64,000 nucleotides of DNA from Fratercula arctica (taxonomy: Eukaryota; Chordata; Aves; Charadriiformes; Alcidae), in assembly GCA_947846985.1 (NCBI GenBank), contig CANTUZ010000008.1:25067352-25131351 (forward strand), written 5' to 3'. This document shows, one piece after another, positions 38,030 through 53,617 of the stretch. The notes under the pieces are model-generated. The model had not been told where the DNA came from and searched no databases. It was given only the letters and a program-made list of their open reading frames with translations. The translations under genes and the position numbers were made by a program. Position 1 is the first letter of the stretch, and each line of letters begins with the position of its first letter.

Positions 38030-39866
38030 AAATGGGTCAAAGGAAAATTACATAAAGAGATTTATTGGAAAGGTACTGACCAATTGAAATAAGAGTGCAA
38101 GCCTTCTGTACATCTATTTATTTTTTTTTTAATTTCCCCTTCACTCTCCTGAAACAAAAATGATGTTGGATTCAGCTTTATCGGAAAACTAGAGATCTGT
38201 TTGATATGTTTACTTGTCACTAGTCATTGCATCTGGGAGGTAAGTTGCCCTTGGCTTTCTGCATCTGGCCCCAGTGTAAGTAGATAAAGACAAATGCTTT
38301 CCCAATGCCAGGATTCCACAAGCACATGGTCCAGCCCTCTGCTCCTCTTACATTTCTCCCTTCCTTGCAATCTCTTCAAAAGATCCTGTGTGTTAAAAGA
38401 GCCAAGTTAATTATTTTAAAGGTTCCAATAGTTTATTTTTCAGTAAGATTCTCAGACATATGAATCACCAGGAATAACTGTAGTTCAGGAAAAATTTCTG
38501 GGAGTTGGACGTAACTGCTAACACTTGGTCAGAATCAATTATATGGAACCTGGAGGCAACGGAAAAGGGAAAAGCAAAGCTTTGCAGTGCCCTTTGAGCT
38601 CACAGGGAAGCCAAGGAGGCATTTTCGCTCAGTTTTGTGTCACAAAAAAAACCCCTCTCAAAACAAGGTAAAAGTTTTTGACCCTGATTTCATTAATCCC
38701 TTTGTATTAAAACAGAGTACTGACATGCACTTACGTTGAACTCTGCTTTGAACAGTAAGAGCTTTGCTGAAAGAGGAAAAAAGTTTGGTTATTTTGTTGC
38801 ATTTTTCTCTTTCTACTCAATATTCCTCAAATATCTTCCAAATTAATGGGTGCACCCTCAAATGATCAGTATCTTCCAGAAAATTTCTTAAAAAGTGGCA
38901 GGCAGTTCATAAAGCCGAGTTCACATTATTTTTCAAACTAAAATAAAACTCAGCAGGCAAAAGTTACAAGGGAGCTGCAGTTATTTTCTCAGGCTTTTAT
39001 AGTGGTACAAGCTCAGCCTTCATCTTAGTCATATAAACCCTATGCCTCTAATAGAAGTTCAAGCAACAAAGAGTAGTTTTAATATTGAGTAGAGCCAGAA
39101 AACTAGAACGCAGAATATCTGTGCCAGCAAAGTATGTTTCTGCACAGAACAGAGTATTCACAGGATTTGTGGTAACAGTATATGGAATCAATTTATGCCT
39201 GGCAAGGAAAATAAAAGTATAACATTTCTTGTGCGAAGTTTTTTCCACATTCACTCCAACACTGTGTGTCATTAGTTACATCTGTGACAAAAACATCACT
39301 TAAAGAAGGCTAGGAAAGAGAAACCTTGGCTGGCTTACCCTATTACTTCATCTCTAGGGTTTGCCCTGGTGCACTTTTCCAGTAACACGATATTTGGATA
39401 GGTTCTGTATTGTCTTATATAAAAGAAGTTACTATAATAGCCATCTACCTTTACTCTATGAAGTATCTATAATTCTTTCATTTGGCTTAAAAAGTTATAT
39501 CCACTAATTTTATAATAATATAGAGGTTAGTCCATGTAAAGTCAGTCATACTTGTTTATATATCAGATTAATTAGCAACTTTTCTTGGTTTAGGCGGTAA
39601 ACTGTGATTTGTCACTGTCTTTGTAGACTGAAGATTCTGTGCTGGGAGTTGTCATGTGTGGTTTTATGCTAAATTATAAATTAATTTCTAGTGTGGCTAT
39701 ATAATTTCATTTATGATTTTCTATGAAAACTCAAATTGCAACTATAATGTGACTATAAAAATTTTAACTGCTATAGTGTTATTTCATATTCATATCAATC
39801 TTAAGGTTTTAAAAAAAAAAAGTCAATTTTGTGTACTTCACAAAACACAAAATGATTAGTCCCTAA

Positions 39867-39878
39867 CCCCCCCCCCCC
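39867..39878. repeat. (C)12 homopolymer
   Basis: 12 consecutive C within AT-rich sequence; simple sequence. Confidence 0.9.
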
Positions 39879-41211
39879 ATTCCAATGTTTTCTCCCAAAG
39901 ACTCAGCAGCAGCCAGTGCCATACAGCATTGAAATACGTAATATACCTGTGAGTTATTTGCTGTTGTATTTAATTCAGTGAGGAGGAAATGCAAAATCAA
40001 ATTTGAGAGAGAGACTAGATATCCAAGCATTTTGTACAGAAATTGTTAATCTCATGTTAGATGTCACCCTTGAGAATACTCTCATCTGTGAATCTTTATT
40101 GAGAGAAGGAACTTTGAAAAGAGTAGGATTTAAGACATTTAATATTTCCTGTGCTTATTTTTATGTAACTCCCTGCTCAGGATGCTGATGTGAGTCCTGT
40201 TCTTACATGCCTTTCTTCACCTTGGTTTGTTTTTCTGAATTCTGTAATGTGATGGAGGACAAAATACCAAAGTGTGCAGGACCCTTAAACTGGAGGGAGG
40301 TCAGGCTCTTGCAGCAGTCATTACTCAAGTTCAGCTGGAGAAGAGTTAAACAGTCTCTAAACTTGTATACTCTCAAAGTGTCAAGGTCATTTTGGCTTAT
40401 TTCACATATAGTAAGTTGGCTGCTTTTTTTTCCACCCGTTCCTCATTCTTGTTTGCATTCTGTGGTGATAGCTGATTTTTTTCCCCTGAGAATTCCTGCT
40501 GCAGGAAATAACTTATTGCCATGCATATTTCCTTACTTTCAAATGAAACCTTACAGTTCAAGACACCACTTTCCAGCTGACACCAATGCCTACTGTAGTA
40601 AGCTGTATAACTAGACATTCATAATACTATCATGTAATAAGACCTGCTCCAATAAATCTGACTACTCTGAAACTGCCTTGCCCTACAGTATGTAGACCAA
40701 GATTTCAGACAACGTATTTGAAATCCCTATTGAAAATAAAAGTGTGTTGGCCTTGGGTAAGGGTGAAATTAGACATTTTGATTCCATATGCCTGTATAAC
40801 TTGCTACCAGAACAAAAGGGAAAAAAAGGCATAACCAACTTCTATAATAACAGATAACATAATATCAGGACATATTAATAGTAAAGAAACAAACCACAAA
40901 TGAAAACCAGTAAAATCCAAAGACAGTTATATTCATAGTTTTGTAGTAGGCAGTTGAACTTCTAAGCCTGTCCCATTGCAATCTATATAACCGTCCATAG
41001 CTACATTTTACTACGTTAGAGGAAAGAATTGGTCTACCAGATTCCTTGTTCGTAAGCACAAATTCTTATATGTCATGTGTTGAGGGAACATTAGAATTAT
41101 GCTACCAAGCACTTGATCTTTGAGATGTCATGATCATTTAAATGCAAAATTTATCATCTTTAAAAATCTTTCCGTTTCTTGATAACTATCCTTCACAGTG
41201 AAAATACTCAC

Positions 41212-41241
41212 CTCTCTGGGGTTGCCTCCAGAAATGAACAC
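41212..41241 (-). other. Short exon-like block (weak, 30 bp, minus)
   Basis: On the minus strand, CACTTCCTTTTATACCAG|G (AG at 41243-41242) and CCCAGAGAG|GTGAGT (GT at 41211-41210) delimit 30 bp within a 64-codon open frame. Both sites are good, but 30 bp is a micro-exon and no partner is seen. Possibly fortuitous. Confidence 0.15.
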
Positions 41242-42025
41242 CTGGTATAAAAGGAAGTGCATGTACTTCTGTGCTGTTTCTAGTCCTATTGAGAGTTCTG
41301 CTGATGCTACTGATGATCTTTTGTGCATGTACAGACTCTAATAATATCAGTGTTTCTGGATTTCACTGTTTCTTATGTCAGAACTGATGAAAAAGTGCAA
41401 GATGAGTTCAGTTTTCACTAACTGCATCTTTTTCTCCATTTCTATACTTCTAAGTAGGCCTCTAGTCCTTTCAAGAACCCTTTCCCATGATATTCCAAGG
41501 TCTCTTTGAATAACTGAAGAAATCTTGGAGAAATGTTGTAGCTTTTGTGCACGGGCAGGTCTAATTCTTCCATTGCCCTGAACACTCCACTTCAGAGCTC
41601 ACAGGAGGACACTAGTGTAATATCAGTCTCATAATAGACTACAGGGAGTATTTGTTACTGATGGGCATTGCACGTGTCATACACATTTCAAATCTTATTG
41701 AGGATCTGGTTTCCATGATTTGAGTTCTGGATTTAAGAGATAATATGACACATGCTTTTTAATAATCCACAACAGGGAATGATTTCAAGAAATTCAATAT
41801 ACTTGTCACTTTTCATCCAGGTTTTCTGAAAAAAATTAAATCTCATGTTTAAAAAAAAAAAAAAAGGAGCTCTTCGACCTTTCAACCTGGAAAGGAATGT
41901 GTGAATATAGTTTCTATTCTACCAAATTTCAAAGGAAAAAATGGCATAGAATAAAAATTGGAGATGAAAAGCCAGCATGTATTTCTGCATGGATTGTCCA
42001 GCACCGAGCACCTACTCAGTGATTT

Positions 42026-44908
<2,883 letters not shown>

Positions 44909-47900
44909 GCTATTACATTTATGTAATAATGAGGCTTGTTCAAATCATTCTTCTCAGGCAGCAACAGAATTAGACCTGCCAAAAGCTGGTGTAATTAATA
45001 CCATGCTTGTGCCCCAATAGCTGTTTTTCAACTCTGTGTAACCCCACTGTAGTCAATAAGATTGTATAGCACACAGTTCTGCAGTAAATAGGAAATGTTG
45101 ACTGTGATACAGACTTATTCATCCTGAGGACAATAATCCACTGGTGTATCCAAATCAGCTAGAAGGTAACTTGCATCATGTTCTGCCTCTCCACATCACG
45201 CGTACTGCAGCAACTCTTGTTTTAGTTCCAGAGTCTAAGTTAGTTTGCATGTGTAATTTGTTCTTGTTTTTTTGCCTGTTTATGTTGCTCCGAATCTCAA
45301 ACTACCCGTTAAGCCGTGAAAACAGAAACAAGAAAATCCTCCCCCTGCCTTTTGCCTCTCTCTGTATCTCTCTCACAGTTGCCAGAGGAGGGACAGTGAA
45401 GTAAGAAGTGAGCTAGATGAGGCATGTCTGCTATTAATAATAATGCTAGGGAGTCTGGGGAAAAAGAAGGGAAAATAGATGGTCTAGAAACTTCTGACTG
45501 CTGAATTAAGACAATGTGCACTCCCTCTATCCAGATTTATGTAAAATGCTGCTTTTCAGAGATTTTGACCTCTCAGAGCTTAGAGGGGTCCAATTACATT
45601 AAAATATTCTGGAAGCTTCCCTGTATTCTTTTGCTACAACATTTAATTATCTTCTGCTTATTAAAAGGGTACTTGGAACCAGTTTTGTCAGATGTGTGAA
45701 TAACAAACCCTCCCCATTTGATCATTACTGCTGCAATACTGGGGAAGAATGAGTTAAGAGGAGAGGAGATCAAAGCAGCTGGGATCTATCAAGCAATTAG
45801 GGCCCACTGCCAAGGGAAGAGAAGGAACTGGGGCTAAGACAATGGCTTTGATCCCAGGAAGAGAGGGCTGTGGGTCAGGAAGCATGAAGTAAGGCTGAAT
45901 TTGTTTACTTTGGCTCTGGTTTTGGGTGGGCTCCTCACCCTTATAGGCAATGTTTTTATTTTAATTGATTTTATAACTTGCAATGTGTTTTTGCTGCGGT
46001 CTTGATTCAAAGTTACCTGTATGACAGCAAACGTGAAAGTGGCTGAAAGAGAAGCTGTGATGCGAAGTGGTGCCTGAGCAATGTAAAGTGATGTTATGGG
46101 GACTGCAGGTTTGTGCTAGGCTGGCTGTTGTTCTACGTCAGTGAAAGGCTGGCTAGTTTGAGTTAAAAGTCAGGAGTTAAGGATTTTATGTGGATTGCAA
46201 GATGCTTGAAATATGTCCCTGGTTAACCTTCAGTAAAGATGAGCACCTAAATGCTAATGCTTTCTTTTGGATTTTGTAGGTTTAAATCCTTGTGGCTTCA
46301 CACTACCATCATTAAGCTCTTAAAATACGGTATTTTTCTGCCTTTGGATGTAAGCAAGCCAGTTAATTTGGCTAGCAGAAGATTTTTCTGTTTGTTTTGG
46401 TTTTTTCAGTTCTGTTCCAGGACAGCATTGTTGGGGTCTTCCCTATGGCAAGCTACTTAATGGATGAGGCTTCGGCATGACTTGTCTCCAGTGATGTAGG
46501 TCTGACTTCAATATATGGTACTTGATGCATTTTAGATAGACAAAGTTCTAATAGGCAGATTACAGTATTTTTTAATACTTGTGTAGGATTCTGGCTCCTT
46601 GATGTTACTGTTTGTCTTGATTCTTCCACAGCCGCAAGAAGTGGTTGGTGCTGAATTAGGTTTGAGTAATAGCTCTAATGAACAGTTGTAATTAAAACTT
46701 TTCTTTATCGGCTATGTATAACTCATCTGGGCTCATGGTATAGGAAATCAATCAATAATGGAAGAAACAGTTGTGCTGTAGGGAAAAAGATCCACCTATG
46801 CTGTGATTTTAGTGAAGGGATCTACCTTGACAGCATCATAAATGCAGATGATAAACCCTGTATTTTTTAATTTGCTGTCTTTCACCTTGATAAAGGTGGT
46901 GTTTATTTTTGAAGAAACACCTCCAAACATTATGCAGTTTTAATATTTCCTTTGTCTCTGTTTAAACATTGAATAGTTACTAATGCAAGTTTACTCTTTA
47001 CCTATGATAATTTCATAAAAATAAACAAATTTCTTGTTACATAACCTCACAACTAATTCAAAGCAACCTCTTTTTCAATTACTTCATCTCCAGAGTCTGT
47101 ATTTCTAGCTTGTCTCGATCACGTTTCACTCATTTTTTTTCTATTGGACGGTTTTCTTTTGGATAACTTGAGGAGAAAAGAACAGAGGAAGGAATTCTGT
47201 TTAGTGAAATGGATGTGTAATTGTCCTGATACCACTGCAGATATTTGCACCAATGAAGCTGCAGAGAGGAGGTTTGCTCTATCAGGATAAATATAAGGTG
47301 GATTTTACAGTCTTCTTGGAATTGAGTCAGATTCTTGTAACAGAGGATTCACTTTTTCATATTTTCCTTCCTTTTTAATATCTTTATGTAGGAAAAAAAA
47401 AATCAAATTCATTCATGTATGGCAGTGTTATTGCTGTTAATGTATCCTGGAATAAGAGCTTTCTTCTGGAGAGCAGTGTATGCTCTGGTGACATAAAATG
47501 AGATATTATCTTGACCTTTGCCTTGAATGAACACTATTCTGCATCACAGCATTCACAGAGATTAAAAAGCACAAGTGATTTCTCCCTCCAGCACTTCTCA
47601 CTTCAGGCTTCTACTGCGTTGCTGCTTGATAGAGCTGGAATACAGATTCCTTCCTACAACTTTTCTATGTATAAATTGCATGCACCCACCATTTGCATGA
47701 TATTTCTGGCATAGCCTGGATTCTGTAAGCCTCTCAGCTACTTAAGAGTCATCTATCAAAAACTTCATCCTCTGGAATTAGGAAGTTTTCCCTATGTACA
47801 ACCAAGTCTTTGCATTGTATCAAGTTACACAATGTTCTCCTATGCAGAAAAAAAGTAACTGTAGCTTTTAAATCATATTGATGATTCCTACTTATGGCAA

Positions 47901-50321
47901 GACAACAATCTTGTAATACTTGCTGTGGTCTTTATAGACATTTGTATCTATGTTGATGCTCAGAGGGATGTGGTTTGAACCAAAACTCAAGCATGTTACA
48001 TGTGAGATGGAGGCATTCTGGGAGCGTGTATGCATGAGAGCAAGTTAGTGCAGAAGTTAGTGTTGTAGCATATACCACAATCCCCAGTGGAATATTTTGG
48101 CACAGGGATGACTATTCATCTGTTGAGCATAACACTGGGACAGTTGTTAGTGAGAATCAGTGTAGAGGGAATGAAGTCAAAAGCAAAATGATGAACTCTG
48201 TGCTTAGGGCTCTGAGCTCTGGAATTTAACGGGCTTTCTGTTTCTTCATAAGAATACACTGGGATCAATCATGGGTGACTTTTTCACTTGAGTTATTAAT
48301 TTTCTAATATTTTCTGAATTATCTTACTGTATATAAAAAAGAAGAGCAGCTCTGTGTGGGTTTTGTTGTGGTTTTTTTCCTCTTTTTTTAATTTTTCATG
48401 ATATAGAGTCAGATAAGGCTTTAAGCCAGAAGCAGTGAATATGATGCTTACTGTACTGCTTATTAACAGTTTTCAACCCTTCATGCAATAAGAAAAAAAA
48501 TTAATGAATAGGACCCTTGCACACAGAATTAAAAAGGGCTTTAAGCATAACAAGAGCTTTAAAAATTATTGGATTTCTTGGTCAATTAAAAATGAATGGC
48601 TTTTCATGTCAGTGGAAGAAATATTTTTCTGGTTTTATCCCAACCATTCTCTCCGTACACTCAGTAGTGTCTGTAAAATTGACACCCAAGACTGGAAATA
48701 GAGGATTGAGTCCATGTTGCAAACCTAATCTGTTTGAAGACCTGATGGGGAGGGGTGGGGGAAAGGAAATCTGCTTCATTAATAAGTAAGGAGGAGGCTA
48801 ATGTCTTGTCTGGAAACAGAGATTTATCACAAATATTTGAGAATATGTGAAAATTGCAGCTGATGTTGAAGATGAGTTCAACTCTGGAGTACCTATCAAG
48901 TGCAAGAATACACCATCTTCAAAATCTGCAGTTGGCACTAACTCATCCCGGTATGAAGTAGGATTTACTCAGAGTCAACTGTGAATTGACGTTTTCTCAT
49001 CAATAGAGGATCAGAGATTAAAATGTGAGGGAAGGACTAAATTAATATGGAATATATTTTGTTACAGATCTGGGACATTTCTAAAGTGAAGTCAGCCTTA
49101 GTAGCTAAGGAGATTTCCTCAAAGGGCAAAATCATACTTTATTTATTTGTACAGGCATATGATTCAAAAAATGCTTCCTTAATTTGAATACAGATAGAAA
49201 TCCTTTGTTAGATTCCTGGGGGGATACAGTGATAGATGATGTAGTCCACATAACACCTCACTGGTAGAAAAAAAAAAAAAGTTTCATTTGTGTCATTGTA
49301 TGTCAAGTGCAAAAGTAATGTAGCATTGTTTTTCACTCTCACTGTTATGACATTGGGGTGCACTGTTAAGAACTACAGAACAAATAATTTCTTTTCCTGA
49401 AAACAATAGAAAACTGAATGCTTCTTAATATGTTTCTTACTGCAGACAAAGTACACATAGTGGAGTTTGAAATGGACATAAAATCAACTATTTTGCTCTT
49501 CAAAGTTAATGAAAGAATAGCGTTGTGTAATGCTGACATTGAAATAGCCAGAGATTTTTTTCTTCTATGACTCCAGCTTAAGGATTTCATTCTCCAATTA
49601 ACTTGGACAAGTTGCAGCACTGGGAGGTTAATATTACAGGCTAAAGTACTTTCTGCTGCAAGGAGATAAAATACCAGAACTGTATTTGAGTCATCAGAAG
49701 TTTAATTTAGTTGCAGTCTTGAGATACTGACTTTTCTTACCTCTCTCCCATAAGATTGCACCTGCATTGGGCTGCTTGTGTTACTTGCGTTGTAAAATAT
49801 AATAGTTCTTTCTCAACACTATCATTGGGGTAAAAATGACTGATAAACTGTAATTGAAGGAAGGGAATTGCAGATAAATTGCTTTAGCAGACCTAGGTTT
49901 GCACTAAAAAATCCCAGACACTGTGCACCATTTACATTAAAAATCCTAAATTTTAGATCAAAATGTATTCCTTTTATCCATGTTTCCCATTTTTCCCAAC
50001 GATGTGTGGGGTAAATTTTGTGCTTTACCTCCTTTTGGGACTTAGAGGGCAAAGAGCATCAAAAAAACCCAGCAGCTTAATGTCAAGTCTCTGCTATGCA
50101 TACGACACTTAGCTCCAGACTGATATCAGACTTGCTGGTTAGAAGTTCAGTATTTTTTTTTCTTGGATACAGTGCTTGCAAGCCTATGTCCTCATCACAG
50201 ACATATATAGTAAAATTAAGTCTTGACATATTTGTAAGAGAACTAATCCCAACAAATACGAGTTAGCCTAAAAATATACCAGGGAAATCCCCATCTGTTA
50301 TCAAAGCAAAATGGCTGTTGA
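44909..50321. other. Unique AT-rich non-coding stretch
   Basis: No gene or known repeat is recognised. A weak exon-like block lies at 46280-46349, a G-rich run (G4, G4, G5) at 48747-48761 and A13 at 49268-49280. Open frames are below 91 codons and show no motif. Confidence 0.45.
46280..46349 (+). other. Exon-like block (weak, 70 bp)
   Basis: TTTCTTTTGGATTTTGTAG (AG at 46278-46279) precedes 70 bp that ends at GGAT|GTAAGC (GT at 46350-46351). One frame is open through it. The donor has T at -1. No partner exon or known sequence is seen. Confidence 0.15.
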
Positions 50322-50744
50322 TTAGGGGACTGGAACATCTCTCTTATGAAGAAAGGCTGAGGGACTTGGGTCTTTTCAGTCTGGAAAAAAGGTGACTCGG
50401 GGGCAATCTTATCAATGCTTATAAATACTTAAAGGGTGGGTGTCAGGAGGATGGGGCCAGGCTCTTTTCAGTGGTGCCCGGCAACAGGACAAGAGATAAC
50501 AGGTACAAACTTGAACATAGGAAGTTCCGCCTAAACATGAGAAGGAACTTCTTTACTTTGAGGGTGGCAGAGCACTGGTACAGGCTGCCCAGAGAGGTGG
50601 TGGAGTCTCCGTTTCTGGAGACATTCAAAACCTGCCTGGACATGTTCCTGTGCAACCTGCTCTTGGTGAACCTGCTTTGGCAGGGGGTTGGAGTAGATGA
50701 TCTCCAGGGGTCTCTTCCAACCCCTGCCATTCTGTGATTCTGTT
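50322..50744 (+). mobile_element. CR1 LINE copy E, short 3' fragment
   Basis: The final 423 bp of a CR1 on the plus strand. It starts at the ORF2 C-terminal segment ([24 protein letters not shown], with frame damage near 50390) and ends CCATTCTGTGATTCTGTTT. The 3' sequence (GGTTGGAGTAGATGATCTCC, then CTTCCAACCCC) differs from copies A-D and F, so it is another CR1 lineage, CR1-F-like from memory. Confidence 0.94.
50471..50737 (+). pseudogene. CR1 ORF2 C-terminal fragment (copy E)
   Basis: The 88-codon frame carries the ORF2 tail: [35 protein letters not shown] and [14 protein letters not shown], then reads into the 3' UTR. It lies downstream of all catalytic motifs and starts at an internal, non-native methionine or valine context. 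It is a dead fragment. Confidence 0.85.
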
Positions 50745-51438
50745 TCTAAACAGTCTCTATAGCTTGTTTAGAAGCCATAATGTAATGATTTGCAAAAGGC
50801 CTAGTGACTTTCAACTTTAAAAGCCAGCATGATTCTTCTTCTAGATTTGATTCTTAAAAACACATGGAATTGCTTATAGCCTCTGTTAATCCCAAAGCAG
50901 TATTTTTCTTCCACAACACTTAAAACCAGTGCCTGTTTGCAGGAGTGCTATTAGACTTTCCCACTCTTCTGTAATCCCCTTAAACTCCTTTGGTGATAGG
51001 TAATTCTCTTTCTCAGTGCAGCCAAATCCCACCACCTAATTCCATTTTGATATTCAGTTGTCAGTGTGATATTCTTAGTTTTCAACACAATTTAGGAGAA
51101 CTGGCTAGACAAAGAATCCAAGAGTAGTAAGGAGGTTTCCAGGTCCTCACTAAAGAAGATATTTTCCAGTGCCTTTCTCCATAATGGGGCTAGTTCCAAA
51201 CAGTGTTGAAGAGATTATAGAAAATATTTAGCTCTTGATATCCTGTAGGACCAATCAACTTATGGTTGGAAGACTCTAGCTCTAAGGAATTAGAGCAGTA
51301 CAGTCTGTATGTTCAATGAATACAATTTACTGTAGATTATTTACTGGTGTGCTTTTAGAATCTTCTTACAGTTTGCTAGCATTTGACATATTTTTCAATA
51401 CATTTAAAGGGGAAAAAGAAAACCCTTGCAGGTTTGTT

Positions 51439-51494
<56 letters not shown>

Positions 51495-52101
51495 AATTTT
51501 TAATACACTGAGTTTTGGTTGTTGTTGCAATATTTCTGTTGTCTCTGTTTTAGTAGCTAAATAAATCTAATAGCAAAATTACTTTTCATTCTGAGGTACT
51601 TTGGTATTATATGTTTATGTACTCATCCAGCTTAATTAACTTATAAAGTGTGATTAGGTAGTCCCTAACACACCTTTCTCAGAATCCCAGAAAAAGAAAT
51701 GAGAGACACTTTACAGATCACCTAATTTTCCTGAGCCAAAGTGTATCGATGTCATGCTGGACAGGTTTGGTTTTGGTTTTCCCAGTATCATTGCAAAGAA
51801 TTTTGGTGTTGAAGACTACACCATCTTTCCAAGCGATCCGTTCCATGACTTTGCTATCTTTATTGTTAGGAAATATTGTCTAGTCCAATATTTTCACCCT
51901 TTTCCTACTTCCTGACATTTTTTGCTCTATCCACACTGAACATGGAGAACATATTCTACTTTGTGTTCATGTATTTGAAGACCATTTCTACATGTTCTGC
52001 CCTTTAAAAAGAATTTCTCTCCTTTAAACATCTCCATTTCTTTCAGCTTTATTTTCTAAGTTGTGGAGTACTGTGGAAGTACAGTTCCTGTCCCAATGCT
52101 C
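50745..52101. other. Unique AT-rich non-coding stretch with (TA)n
   Basis: Apart from the dinucleotide repeat at 51442-51492, nothing is recognised. Confidence 0.5.
51442..51492. repeat. (TA)n microsatellite, about 51 bp
   Basis: Uninterrupted AT/TA dinucleotides, about 25 units. Expected to be length-polymorphic and able to extrude a cruciform. Confidence 0.97.
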
Positions 52102-52504
52102 TGTTGTGGTTTAAACCCAGATGGCAACCAAGTACCACACAGCTGCTTGCTCACTTCCCCCCTGGTGGCATGGGGGACAGAATCAGAAAAGTAGAAGTTA
52201 GAAAACTCATGTGTTGAGATAAAGACAGTTTAATGAGTAAAGCAAAAGCCACACACGCAAGCAAAGCAAAACAAAAAATTAATTCACTACTTCCCATCAG
52301 CAGCGAGGTGTCCAGCCATCTCCAGGAAAGTAGGCTTTATCACACATAACAGTTACTTGGGAAGACAAAAGAAATAACTCAAAATATCCCCTCCCCTTCC
52401 TTCATCTTCCCCCAGCTTTATGTACTGAGCATGACATCATATGACATAGCAAGATACCAGCTGCTAGTAAGAAAGTCAACTCTATCCCAGCTGAAACCAT
52501 GACA
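52102..52504 (-). mobile_element. Solo LTR of an endogenous retrovirus, internally shortened
   Basis: On the minus strand the element begins TGTCATGGTTTCAGCTGGGA (52504 down) and ends GGGTTTAAACCACAACA (52102), with TG and CA ends as expected of an LTR. I recognise the termini as a family widespread in birds, ERVL-like from memory. It is flanked by TGCTC (52097-52101) and TACTC (52505-52509), a 5-bp target-site duplication with one mismatch. A TATA-like TACATAAAG lies near 52425 and an ATTAAA polyadenylation signal at 52234-52229, both minus. At 403 bp it is shorter than I recall for the family, suggesting an internal deletion. No gag, pol or env sequence flanks it, so it is a solo LTR. Confidence 0.8.
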
Positions 52505-53590
52505 TACTCTTAAGCCGTTGATTTAAAATCTACTTATATTTCATCTCGAATCATTTATACTGCTTCCCTTTGAACTTTTTCCAAATGATCTACAAATTTC
52601 TTTAAGTATAGTGCTAAGAATTCAAATAATGTTCTCCATCTCAGGTGAAATAATTCTTCTACTCTGTTTTATAGGCTAGCCTTCTGTTTCTCTGCAAGTA
52701 TAAGGCTTGTCTTTTCCTAGTAATATGACATTAATGAGTCACATTCTGATTGTGATGCAAAGTAACACCCATACATCCCTTTTTCAGAGGACCGAGCTCA
52801 TACATGACTGTGTGGAGCAAGTGTGACTTCCTCAGTGCAGTACTTTGCACTTCTTCCTGTTGAATGGGATTCTGCTTTTCCAGTCCTCATCTCCAGTTTA
52901 TCAGATCATTTTTAATTCTTACCTTGTCTTCCAACACAGTAGACTCCTGAAAATCTGATAAGTGTGGTCTCAGTTCTGTCATCTAGATTGCTAACTGAAA
53001 TACAGAGAAGTACTGGCTCCAGAGCAGACAGAAGAACCCGGTGTCCTACGTACAGCCTTTCTTTCATCTTGACAGAGGCTCAATAATGAACACTCTGAGT
53101 TTTCCACATAACATTTACTAGTTTTGTCAAAGACTTGTTTCTCCAGTTTGTCAGACTGTCATGTGAAATATAGACAAGCCTTATTAAAATCAAGGTTTCT
53201 TCATTATCTACAAGGCTTATAATGCTGTCCCCAAAAGATACTGGATTGGTTATACCCCATTTGTTCTCAACAAATCCAGATTGGATATTACTCAGATCCT
53301 CTTGTCCTTATAGGCTTTAAAAGACACCCCTGTTTTTCCTGGAACTGAATTCTCACATGCAACATGTTAAATGTTTAGCGCTGCATTTACCCTTTTCTAG
53401 TCTTCTGTAATTTCTACCAGTTCTCAAACGTTAATGAGTTTGAGATAAAAAGAGCCAATTTTCTAAATACGAGAGATTTCCATTTTGAAAATACCTACTG
53501 TAGCCTGTAAGCAATTCATTCCCTTCTTAGCTCAAAATAGTACCTTACCACCACCAGGATTAATTTTTAGCTACCTGCTTACTCTTGCCC

Positions 53591-53617
53591 TTTTTTTTTC
53601 TTTTTTTTTTTTTTTTT
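53591..53617. repeat. T-rich homopolymer tract
   Basis: T9, C, T17. Simple sequence. Confidence 0.9.

Larger units (their letters stand above)
37637..42025. other. Unique AT-rich non-coding stretch
   Basis: No gene or transposable element is recognised. It holds a palindrome with an E-box (37997-38029), a C12 run (39867-39878), an A15 run (41851-41865) and a weak minus-strand exon-like block (41212-41241). A good plus-strand donor, GGGAG|GTAAGT, with its GT at 38240-38241, lacks a good acceptor. Open frames of up to 135 codons (40207-40614, plus) have no motif. Confidence 0.45.

Noticed and set aside
38173..38239. Exon ending at the strong donor GGGAG|GTAAGT
   Set aside because: The only acceptor-like site upstream (GGATTCAG) lacks a pyrimidine tract; the donor alone is not enough.
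40207..40614. 135-codon plus-strand open frame
   Set aside because: No recognisable motif, mixed low-complexity content and an antisense open frame; treated as chance.
48747..48761. G-quadruplex (G4, G4, G5)
   Set aside because: Only three G-runs of adequate length; a fourth run is missing nearby.
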